Below are positions 49,656 through 58,200 of a DNA stretch of 64,000 nucleotides, one piece after another (within the stretch, counting starts at the first letter, position 1; each line of letters starts with the position of its first letter). The notes below the pieces were generated by a model. That model saw nothing but the letters and a program-made list of their open reading frames with translations. It did no database searches and had not been told where the DNA came from. Where the stretch lies: the NCBI RefSeq assembly GCF_005233875.1, contig NZ_SZPZ01000004.1, positions 620,001 through 684,000 on the forward strand. The letters are read 5' to 3'. The position numbers and the translations under genes are program-made. Source of the DNA: Kribbella jiaozuonensis. GTDB lineage: Bacteria; Actinomycetota; Actinomycetes; Propionibacteriales; Kribbellaceae.

Positions 49656-50636
49656 TCACTTGTAGGCGATGGCGTTACCGGTCTTGGCGGCCTCGTTCGC
49701 AGCCACCACCAAACGGGTCAACTCGACTGCGCGCGCGATGTTCTCGTCCGCGCGGGTCCCGTTGTTGATGTGATCGACCCACTGCGCGAACGCGTCCGTA
49801 CCGTGCTCCGGCACGTCCACCTGCTCGCCGTTGACCAGCAGGACGTTGCCGGCATCGGTGTACGTGAGCGTCCCGTCCGTACCGAACAGCTCGATCGTGA
49901 ACGGGTTGTTGCTCGCGAACCCGGCCTCGATCACGCCGATCTTCTGGTCCGGGTACCCGACGACCACGACAGCGTTGTCTTCCAGACCGCGTTCGGCGAT
50001 CGAACGGTACGTCGCGCTGACCGTGTCGGGCTGCGCGCCGAGGAACAGTTGGGTCAGGTAGACCGGGTGGCAGCCGAGGTCGGTCAGCGCGCCGCCGATC
50101 GCGGTCGACGGCTCGAAGAACCGCTGCGGCAACCAGCCCTCGACACCGTCGCGCGGGATGGCGCCGTCATGCGAGAGCCGGACCCGGCCGTACGTGATCG
50201 TGCCGAGCGTGCCGTCGTCGATGACCTCGCTGATCGCCTGCGTGTAGCCGTGGTAGAGCCGCGGCAGCGACACGATCAGCTTCACGCCGGCGGCGTCCGT
50301 CGCGGCAACGATCTCCTCGGCCTCGGCGACCGTCGGAGCGAGCACTTTCTCGGTGAAGATGTGCTTGCCGGCTTGGGCTGCCTTGACCATCACGTCGCGG
50401 TGCACGTCGGTCGGCGTCGTGATCACCACGCCGTCGAGGTCGTCGCGCGCGAGCAGTGCGTCGAGGTCGCCGGTGAACTCGACGCCGAACTGTTCGGCAG
50501 CGGACTTGCCCCGGTCGGCATCGTCGTCCCAGACGGCCACCAGGTCCGTCCCGGGGTGCGCCTGGGCCTGCCTCGAATAGTCGCCGGCATGCACGTGCCA
50601 GAAGCTGAGGGTCGCGATCTTCAGTGGGTTGGACAC
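49656..50636 (-). CDS. Gfo/Idh/MocA-family oxidoreductase 2
   Basis: A 326-residue enzyme with the same two-domain layout, but the dinucleotide loop is ATLSFWHVHAGDYSRQ instead of GxGxxG and the active-site lysine segment reads TEKVLAPTVAEA instead of EKP. GGALTDLGCHPVYL holds the Asp/His pair. It belongs to a divergent subgroup. The GTG at 50636 has AGGAGG 5 bases upstream; the longer open frame is ruled out because it would run through the divergent ROK promoter and gene. A LacI-like site lies 16-28 bases upstream. Confidence 0.87.
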   Translation of the reverse strand: MSNPLKIATLSFWHVHAGDYSRQAQAHPGTDLVAVWDDDADRGKSAAEQFGVEFTGDLDALLARDDLDGVVITTPTDVHRDVMVKAAQAGKHIFTEKVLAPTVAEAEEIVAATDAAGVKLIVSLPRLYHGYTQAISEVIDDGTLGTITYGRVRLSHDGAIPRDGVEGWLPQRFFEPSTAIGGALTDLGCHPVYLTQLFLGAQPDTVSATYRSIAERGLEDNAVVVVGYPDQKIGVIEAGFASNNPFTIELFGTDGTLTYTDAGNVLLVNGEQVDVPEHGTDAFAQWVDHINNGTRADENIARAVELTRLVVAANEAAKTGNAIAYK

Positions 50637-50651
50637 CTGGTCCTCCTGAGG

Positions 50652-50664
50652 CGAAAACGTTTCG
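50652..50664. promoter_or_regulatory. LacI-family-like operator upstream of the Gfo/Idh operon
   Basis: CGAAA, ACG, TTTCG is a near-perfect LacI/CcpA-type palindrome, one base shorter than the usual even-length form. No LacI gene is adjacent. Recognition by a distant LacI sugar regulator is possible. Confidence 0.35.
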
Positions 50665-50768
50665 GATCGACCGTCAGCAGACGACGGTACAACGTTGTCA
50701 GGAGGTCTGGACAGGGGTGCGGCGCGCCCTTTCACACGGTGAGATCCGTGCGCAGTCGGAGTGCTTAT

Positions 50769-50793
50769 AGTTATCCGGGAGTCCTGGATAACT
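50769..50793. promoter_or_regulatory. ROK operator in front of the ROK regulator gene
   Basis: AGTTATCC at 50769-50776 and GGATAACT at 50786-50793 are perfect 8-bp inverted arms with a 9-base spacer, ending 11 bases before the ATG at 50805. It overlaps a TATAGT -10-like box at 50766-50771. A related 25-bp sequence (18 of 25 matches to its reverse complement) occurs at 51972-51996, before the next operon. Confidence 0.6.
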
Positions 50794-50804
50794 GAGGAGC
50801 CGCG

Positions 50805-51968
50805 ATGAGTGAGGAGCCGGTCGGCGGGGATCTCTCGCGGTTGCGTCAGCTCAACGCATCCGCCGTACTGCGGGAGTTGCGGGGCGATCAGCCGCTCACC
50901 CTGACCGAGTTGTCGAAGCGCACGGGGCTGTCGCGCGCGTCGACCGAGGATGTTGCACGCGACTTGCTCGGCCGCGGGTGGCTGGCCGAGGTTGCGCCGG
51001 CGCTGGGGTCGGTCGGGCGACCGGCGCGGCGGTACCGGTTCAACGCCGGGGCGGGGCGGTTGCTCGGGGTGGACATCGGCGGACACAAGGCGCTCGCGCT
51101 GGTCACGGATCTCGACGGCGAGGTCCTCAACCAGACCCGCATCACGGTCGACCCCGAGGCGGGCCGGCGCGAGCGGCTCGCCGTACTCGACCGCTGCGTG
51201 GCGAAGGCGCTGGCCGGAGCGGGCGTCGAGGCGAGCCAGATCTGGTCCACCGGCGTAGCCACCACCGGCCTCGTCGACGCCTCCGGCAAGGTCATGCTGT
51301 CGGACTCCCTGCCGGAATGGAGCGGCGTGGACCTGACCGCTCATGTACGCCGGTTGGTGCCGGGGCCCGTCCGCGTGGAGAACGACTGCAAACTCGCCGC
51401 CCTCGCCGAAACCTGGCGCGGAGTCGCCCGCTACGCCAAAGACGTCGTCTTCCTCCTGGCCGGCCTCCGCACCGGCGCCGGCCTGATCATCGACGGCAAA
51501 CTCCACCGAGGCTTCGCCAACTGGTCCGGCGAAATAGGCGCCCTCCCTGCCGCAGGCTGGCTAAGAGCCCCCGAACACCTCACCAACTGGCTCGAGACCA
51601 CCGCTCGGCCGACCGGCGCCGGCCCGACCTCCTCCCCCACCTCCGGTGGGTTCGAGCGCGTGTTTCTTGCGGCTCGGGGTGGGGATGCGTCTGCGGTGCA
51701 GGCGGTGCATTTGTATGTGCAGGATCTTGCTGTCGGAGCTTCAGCTCTTGTGCTGACTCTGGATCCGCAGCTCGTGGTGATCGGGGGTGGGTTTTCGCGG
51801 TCGGCTGACGTGATGGTGGAGCCGTTGCGGCGGGAGTTGGACCGGTGGTGTCTGCGGACGCCGGAGATCCGCGTGTCCGCGTTTGCCGACGAAGGGGTCG
51901 CGCTGGGTGCGGTCCGGCTCGCGCTGGATGAGGTGGAGGCGACGATCAGGACCGGCCTGAGACCTTGA
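50805..51968 (+). CDS. ROK-family transcriptional regulator
   Basis: A 387-residue NagC-like regulator: N-terminal winged helix (about residues 10-65, LRQLNASAVLRELRG, LTELSKRTGLSRASTEDVARDLL) and a ROK domain with GVDIGGHKALALVTD, RVENDCKLAALAETW and WSGEIGALP. The zinc cysteine motif is missing, as in the other two ROK proteins of this window. Codon use becomes G/T-richer over the last 300 bases. It is flanked by a Gfo/Idh operon and by secreted DUF4832 proteins; shared operator sequences suggest it controls itself and the latter. Confidence 0.9.
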   Translation: MSEEPVGGDLSRLRQLNASAVLRELRGDQPLTLTELSKRTGLSRASTEDVARDLLGRGWLAEVAPALGSVGRPARRYRFNAGAGRLLGVDIGGHKALALVTDLDGEVLNQTRITVDPEAGRRERLAVLDRCVAKALAGAGVEASQIWSTGVATTGLVDASGKVMLSDSLPEWSGVDLTAHVRRLVPGPVRVENDCKLAALAETWRGVARYAKDVVFLLAGLRTGAGLIIDGKLHRGFANWSGEIGALPAAGWLRAPEHLTNWLETTARPTGAGPTSSPTSGGFERVFLAARGGDASAVQAVHLYVQDLAVGASALVLTLDPQLVVIGGGFSRSADVMVEPLRRELDRWCLRTPEIRVSAFADEGVALGAVRLALDEVEATIRTGLRP

Positions 51969-51996
51969 CATAATTTTCCTGGACTCCATGATTATT
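51965..51996 (+). promoter_or_regulatory. promoter and second ROK operator before the DUF4832 operon
   Basis: A consensus -35 TTGACA (51965-51970) is followed after 19 bases by GATTAT (51990-51995). The stretch 51972-51996 matches 18 of 25 positions of the reverse complement of the ROK operator at 50769-50793, including the seven-base core GGACTCC. The operator would cover the promoter. The DUF4832 gene starts at 52027. Confidence 0.5.
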
Positions 51997-52026
51997 CCAT
52001 CGCCCCGCCCAGCGAGAGGAAGCATC

Positions 52027-53757
52027 ATGATGCGTCCGTTCCGTCTGCTCAGCGCACTCGTCATCGGTGCGCTGCTCGCCGCCCTCCTGGTCTCCCCCGC
52101 CCAGGCGACGATCAGTGGCACCTCTGCGACCAACACCGCCACGACCGTCACCTACCGCTTCTCCTACACCGGCGCCCCGCAGTTCCTCCGCGTGTACGTC
52201 GACACCGACCGCAACGCCTCGACCGGCTACGCACAGGCCGGCACCGGCGCCGACTACCTGCTCGAGAACGGCAGCCTCTACCAGCACACCGGCACCGGCT
52301 GGAGCTGGACGCTCGTCCGCACAGTCACGTTCTCCAGCGCGAGCAACGTCGCCCAGTGGACGGTGAACCGAGCGGACCTCGGCGAGACCGCGACCCCCGG
52401 CGATGCCGACCTGATCTTCCAGGTCGAGTCCCCGTTGGAGACCTCCACGAAGCTCACGCAGACCTATTCGTCCGGCGGTGGTTCCATCACCTACACGCCG
52501 TCGAGCGAGAACTTCGCGAACCCCGAGCGCGGCTTCTACCACCACACCGGCGACTGCGACAAAGCCGACTTCTCCCAGAGCACCCTGCAGAGCTACCGCA
52601 CCAGTCAGGGCATCTCGCTCGTGATGTGCGTCTTCTACCTGGCCGAGTACAAGAACGGCCCGATCGCCCAGGCCGCCCTCGACCAGCTCCAGCAGCAGAT
52701 CAACACCGTGCGAGCGGCCGGTCTGAAGATGGTCCTCCGCTTCGCGTACACGACCTCGACCGCCGGCGACGACACCACCAAGGACCGGATCCTGGCCCAC
52801 CTCGACCAGCTCGCGCCGTACCTGAACTCCGGCAAGGACGTCATCGCCGTCGTCCAGGCAGGTCTCATCGGCGCGTGGGGTGAGTGGTACTACACGCAGA
52901 ACTTCGGCAACGCCGGCACCGTCACCTCGACCGACTGGGCCAACCGCAAGGCCGTCACCGACAAGCTGCTGAGCGTCGTCCCGTCGACCCGGATGATCCA
53001 GCTCCGCACGCCGAAGTTCAAGCGCACCATGTACTCGACGACCGCCGTACAACCGGGCAGCGCCTACAACGGCTCGGCCCTGTCGCGGATCGGTCACCAC
53101 AACGACTGCTTTCTCGCCAGCCCCGACGACTTCGGCACGTACGAGAACACGTCGGTCGAGTACCCGTACCTGCAGGCCGACACGACGTACGTCCCGATGG
53201 GCGGCGAGACCTGCGGGTCGAACCCGCCGCGCTCCAGCTGCCCGACCGCGACCGGCGAGCTCGCGCAGTTCCACTGGTCGTTCATCAACACCGACTACGA
53301 GCCGACCGTCCTCAACTCGTCGAACACCGGTGGCTGCCTCGCCGACATCAGCAAGAACCTCGGCTACCGCTTCCGCCTCGAGTCCGGCACCTTCCCCGCC
53401 ACCGCCTCGGTCGGCGGCAGCCTGCCGATCTCGTTCACCGTCCACAACGACGGCTACGCGACGCCCTTCAACCCCCGCAACCTCGAGCTGGTACTGCGCA
53501 ACACGTCGACCGGCTCGATCTACAAGCTCGCGATGAGCTCCGACCCGCGCCGCTGGACCGCCGATACGTCGACGACCGTCTCGCAGACGCTCACGCTGCC
53601 CACCAATCTTCCGGCAGGTTCGTACTCCCTGCTGCTGAACCTGCCGGATCCTCTCCTGTCCACCCGCCCCGAGTACTCCATCCACCTCGCGAACCAGGGC
53701 ACCTGGGACGCAGGCACCGGGATGAACTCGCTCCTGCACACGCTCACCGTCAGCTAG
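52027..53757 (+). CDS. secreted DUF4874/DUF4832 protein 1, glycosidase-like
   Basis: A 576-residue secreted protein: signal peptide to about residue 28 (LLSALVIGALLAALLVSPAQA), an extra N-terminal beta-sandwich (about 30-145), a DUF4874 TIM-barrel-like domain starting at FANPERGFYHH and containing QAGLIGAWGEWYY, and a C-terminal DUF4832 domain with HHNDCFLASPDDFGTY and a beta-sandwich at the end. The fold resembles glycoside hydrolases and the Glu in GAWGEW is a candidate catalytic residue. The substrate is not known. Start at ATG 52027 with GAGAGGAAG; ATG 52030 is an alternative. Confidence 0.83.
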   Translation: MMRPFRLLSALVIGALLAALLVSPAQATISGTSATNTATTVTYRFSYTGAPQFLRVYVDTDRNASTGYAQAGTGADYLLENGSLYQHTGTGWSWTLVRTVTFSSASNVAQWTVNRADLGETATPGDADLIFQVESPLETSTKLTQTYSSGGGSITYTPSSENFANPERGFYHHTGDCDKADFSQSTLQSYRTSQGISLVMCVFYLAEYKNGPIAQAALDQLQQQINTVRAAGLKMVLRFAYTTSTAGDDTTKDRILAHLDQLAPYLNSGKDVIAVVQAGLIGAWGEWYYTQNFGNAGTVTSTDWANRKAVTDKLLSVVPSTRMIQLRTPKFKRTMYSTTAVQPGSAYNGSALSRIGHHNDCFLASPDDFGTYENTSVEYPYLQADTTYVPMGGETCGSNPPRSSCPTATGELAQFHWSFINTDYEPTVLNSSNTGGCLADISKNLGYRFRLESGTFPATASVGGSLPISFTVHNDGYATPFNPRNLELVLRNTSTGSIYKLAMSSDPRRWTADTSTTVSQTLTLPTNLPAGSYSLLLNLPDPLLSTRPEYSIHLANQGTWDAGTGMNSLLHTLTVS

Positions 53758-53774
53758 CTCGAGGAGACACACGC

Positions 53775-55208
53775 ATGAGACGGCTTGCCGCAAGCCTTGC
53801 GGTGGTTGGGTTACTGCTACCGACCCAGACCGCGATGGCACACCACGCTCCGCCTGCCAGCACTGTCACCTACACGACCTCGGACGAGGTGATTTCCAAC
53901 CAGGAGCGGGGTTTCTACCACCACGCCGAGACGCACTACTACGCCGACAATTCCGGCTACGTCCCGCTCGACGTGACCAAGCTGCGCAACTTCCGCACCC
54001 AGGAGCACATCACCCAGATCCTCCGGCTGTTCTACCTGGAGAAGTTCTCCAAGCAGGACGTCATCGACAAGCACTACCTCGACCTGATGCAGGCCGACTT
54101 CAACACCGCCCGCGCAGCCGGCGTGAAGATGATCGTCCGGTTCGCCTACGCGCTCCCCGGTGACGGCTGGCCGCCGCCCACGCCGTACGGCGATGCGCCG
54201 GTGGCCCGCGTCGTCAAGCAGATCAAGCAGTTGACACCGATCCTGCGCAAGAACGCCGACATGATCGCGGTCGTCCAGTCCGGCTTCGTCGGCCTCTGGG
54301 GCGAGGGCTACTACACCGACTACTTCTCGAACCCGGCCGACCCGAGCCAGGTCTCGGACCAGAACTGGGCCGACCGCAAGGCAGTCATCGACGCACTGCT
54401 CCAGGCGTTGCCGAAGGACAAGATGGTCCAGGTGCGGACGCCGTACATGAAGCAACGGATGTACGGCGTGCCGACCGGGACCGCAGGTGGGCTGACCGCC
54501 CAGCAGGCGTACAACGGCTCGGCGGTGGCGCGGATCGGGCAGCACAACGACTGCTTCCTGGCGAGCCCGGACGACTTCGGGACGTACCTGAGCGACCCGA
54601 TCCAGCTGGACAAGGATTTCGTTGCCCAGGACACCAACTATGTGCCGGAGGGCGGCGAGACCTGTGGCGTCGACGCGCCGCGGTCGGAGTGGCCGTCGGC
54701 GTCGGCCGAGATGGCCGCGCTGCACTTCTCGTTCCTGAACATCGAGTACCACCCGGACGTGCTGGCCAGCTGGGGCGACAACATCAACATCGCGAAGCAG
54801 AAGCTCGGCTACCGGTTCGCGCTGACCCAGTCCACGGTGAGCCAGTCGCACGGCAAGGCCCAGGTCGGCGTGAAGATCCGGAACGACGGATGGGCGGCGC
54901 CGTACAACCCGCGCCAGGTGCAGCTGGTGTTCCAGAACTCCAAGCACACCTACCGGGTGAACGTGCCGGCCGACCCGCGTCGTTGGGGCGCCGGCCAGAC
55001 GGTGAGCCTGAACTGGAGCGTGAAGCTGCCCAAGGGCAAGTACAAGGTCCTGCTCAACATCGCGGACCCGAAGCTGCAGTCCCAGGCCCACCTGCCAGGT
55101 TCCACCGAGACCTACAACGCCGTGTATGCGGTGCAGTTGGCCAACAATGGAACCTGGCAGTCGAGCACTGGTTACAACGATCTGCAGCAGACGGTGACTA
55201 TCGGATAG
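53775..55208 (+). CDS. secreted DUF4874/DUF4832 protein 2, paralogue
   Basis: A 477-residue paralogue of the preceding protein without the extra N-terminal sandwich. Signal peptide MRRLAASLAVVGLLLPTQTAMA is followed by SNQERGFYHHAE, QSGFVGLWGEGYY, QHNDCFLASPDDFGTY and a C-terminal beta-sandwich (RNDGWAAPYNPRQVQLVF). It starts 17 bases after the first copy, so the pair is an operon from tandem duplication and probably acts on one extracellular polymer. The 3' end overlaps the convergent phosphoesterase gene by 11 bases. Confidence 0.83.
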   Translation: MRRLAASLAVVGLLLPTQTAMAHHAPPASTVTYTTSDEVISNQERGFYHHAETHYYADNSGYVPLDVTKLRNFRTQEHITQILRLFYLEKFSKQDVIDKHYLDLMQADFNTARAAGVKMIVRFAYALPGDGWPPPTPYGDAPVARVVKQIKQLTPILRKNADMIAVVQSGFVGLWGEGYYTDYFSNPADPSQVSDQNWADRKAVIDALLQALPKDKMVQVRTPYMKQRMYGVPTGTAGGLTAQQAYNGSAVARIGQHNDCFLASPDDFGTYLSDPIQLDKDFVAQDTNYVPEGGETCGVDAPRSEWPSASAEMAALHFSFLNIEYHPDVLASWGDNINIAKQKLGYRFALTQSTVSQSHGKAQVGVKIRNDGWAAPYNPRQVQLVFQNSKHTYRVNVPADPRRWGAGQTVSLNWSVKLPKGKYKVLLNIADPKLQSQAHLPGSTETYNAVYAVQLANNGTWQSSTGYNDLQQTVTIG

Positions 55209-58200
55209 GCGCCCACGGGCCGTACTGGTCGCCCGGAGCCTGGTTCCGGGTCCACCACTTGGCTTGGTAGCGCTTGTCCTTGTAGAGCACCACGTCACCC
55301 TTCTCGAAGATGCGGGACGGCGTCCACAGCGTCGTCCCGTCTTCGGTCATCGCGAGCTCCTGCCAGGCGCCGTACGCGTCGCCCGGCGGCAGCAGGATGC
55401 TCGCCCAGGCCGCCTCGTACGGCTTGCCCTTGTAGGACACCTTCGCGCCGGCCTTGTACAGCGTCTTCGCGTTCCACGCCTGCGGCAGGTTCACGGTCAC
55501 CCCGACCGTGGCCTGCGCCGGCTCGAAGGAGTCGCTGCCGGTGTACGACGCGGTCAGCGCGTGCGCCCCCGCCGCGAGCCCGACCGGCAGCGTGAACGTC
55601 GCCTTCCCGTTCGTCACCGGCGCCGTACCGCGCACCTTCGTGCCTTCACGGAGCTCGACCGTCCCGGTGACCGGGAACTTGCCCGCCGCAACGTTCACGA
55701 CGACCTTGGCCGCGGTACCCCATTGAGCGGTAACAGCCGGGGCGGTCAGTGCCGGCTGACCCTTGCGCGTCCGGAACACGGCCGGCTGCGCGACCGCGAT
55801 CCCGTCGTCCGCACTCGTCGCGGTGACGACCCAGCCGTACGACGTCGCGGGCGCCAAGCCGTTCCACGTCGTCGTCGCCGTACCGTTGGCGACGACGCTG
55901 GCCGTGCCGATCACACCGTTCGGCACATAGGCCGCCAGCGAGTCGGTGGTGAACGAGGTCTTCCGCGTGGTCAGGTCGACCGGCAGCGTGAGGTTGTCCT
56001 CGGCGCCGTTGTACCGCGGCTTGGTCTGGCTGCCGTCCTGGCGGATGTCGTACTCGGTCGCCCCGAAGTTGTTCAGGAACGGCGAGTACGTGTCGATGTG
56101 CATCTCGGCGCGCTTGACGTCGAACTGCAGCAGCCGAAGGAAGCTCGCCCCGAACTGCAGCCGATCGGTCGCCTTGTGGTCCGGCGTACCATCACCGTTC
56201 ACATCAATGTTGCCCGCGGCATCGACCAGCGCAGGCCAGAGTTCACCGGCGGGCACCGTGTAGAACTGGTAGTCCGCCAGCAACTCGACCACGTCGTGCG
56301 CGACCGTCACGCCGACCTTCGTCTTCAGGTTGGTGCCGACACCGTGCTCGTGACCGGCCAGCACCAGGAACACGTTCGGGTTGCTCTCGACGACCTGCTT
56401 GTACAGCGGCGAGCCGTCCGGTGCCGAGAAGCCGGTGTCGCGGCCGTCCGGGTTCGTCGAGGGACGCAGGTAGTCGTGCGACAGCAGGATCCCGTTGCGG
56501 TCCTTGTACCGCTTGAAGATCGAGTCCGCCCAGTTGGCTTCCTGCGGCGTCACGCCGTACGACAGGCCGACCGCGACGAAGTCCAGACCGCCGGCCGAGA
56601 ACAGCACGTAGTTGTTCTGGTTGTCCTTGCCCGGCGTGATCGATCCGTCCGGGTTCACCTTCTCGTCCCAGGCGTGGTACTCCGAACCGGCCGGCCAGCC
56701 CTTCGCGACCTCCTGGTACCGCTCCGCGCTGAAGGTCTTGCTGAACCGGGACGCCGGCCCGGTCTCCGCGCCGAGCTGGTTGTCGTGGTTACCGGCGATG
56801 ACCTGGTTGACGACGCCCTTCTGGTCGAGGATGTCCTGGTACGACGACGCGAGCGCGAGCTCCTTCTCGACCTCCTCGTTGAGGCCCGGCCGCTGCAGCG
56901 AGCCGTCCGGGTTCTTCGCCAGCGGGTCGTAGTAGTCGTTCTCGATCACGTCGCCGGTGTGCGCGGCGTACTGGATCTTGCGGCCGGCACTGTTGTCCGC
57001 GATCCACTGCACCTCGTTCCGGTACGCGGCGGCCCAGATCGCCTGCTCCTCGGCCGTCATCACGTCGCTGGGCTCCTTGACGCCGTCCCAGTCGTCGTAC
57101 GTCCCGCCCGCCGCACCCTCGGTCAGGTACTGCGTGTCGGTGAAGTGCGCGATCGAGAAGTCGTACGACGCCGGGTCCTCGAAGTGATCCTTGTCGTTCT
57201 GCGCCGAGGCGTCCCGCGGCGACAGGTCATCCGCGAACGGGTCCTCCCCCGTCACCAGCACGTGCACGACACCACCATCGCGGTACTGCGCGCCAACCTG
57301 CGCCGTCAGCACAGCGCTCTGCCCAGCCGCACCTCGCCCGCTGGTCAGCACGACCCACTTCTTCGCCATCGGGTCCCACGCCCTCAGCGCAACAACTCGC
57401 TTAGGGTCGATCGTCCCCTCCCACCGCAGCGTGCTGTCCTTCGCCACGTTCAGGTCGTACCGCTGGAACACCACATCCCGGCTCGACGTCGTGTCGACCG
57501 TCTTCCCGTCCAACGGCTTGAGCGAGTTCACGTCGACGACCTTGTCGTGCGCGACGTCGAGCGCGGTCGGCACGTCGGCAGCCTCGCCCTGATACCCCTG
57601 GGACGGGGTAACCACGTCAGCCTTCGTGAAGGTCGCGGTCAGCGGGACACCCGCTTCGCCGGGGATCTTCGCCGACAGCGTGGCGGTCTGCTCGTTGACA
57701 CCGGCAACTGAAGCACCGAGATCGGTGGGTACATCGGGGATGCTCGCGCTGGTGAAATGGATCTGGCGAGTGGCCGTGTTGCCCAGCGTGTCCGCGGCCG
57801 TCACCGCGATCGTGTGCGCGCCGGCGGGCAGACCGTGGCCGATCTGGTCGCCCTGCTTCACCGGGGCGCCGTCGAGCGTGATCAGCGGCGTACCAGCGAG
57901 CCCCGTCGCGTCCTCGACGTTCACCATCAGCGCGATTGTCGACGTGATCCGCTGGCCCTCGGCCGGGACGCTGCTGTCGACCGTCGGTGCCGAGTTGTCG
58001 ACGGTGAAGTGACGGGTCGCGGTCTTGTCCGCGACGACCGCCTCGATCGTGTGCGCGCCGTCCGCGATCGCGGTCGTGTCGACGTCGGCGCGACGGCCGA
58101 GCGCCGGCAGCGGCGACCCGTCCTGGGCGGTGACGTCGAAGGTGATCGTCTTCCGCAGCTCGGCGTTGTGGCTGCTGCCGCAGGTGCCGTCGCCGATGTA

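Noticed and set aside
49656..51506. 616-residue version of the second Gfo/Idh/MocA protein
   Set aside because: It would be antisense to the ROK gene over 700 bases; a GTG at 50636 with AGGAGG gives the normal family length.
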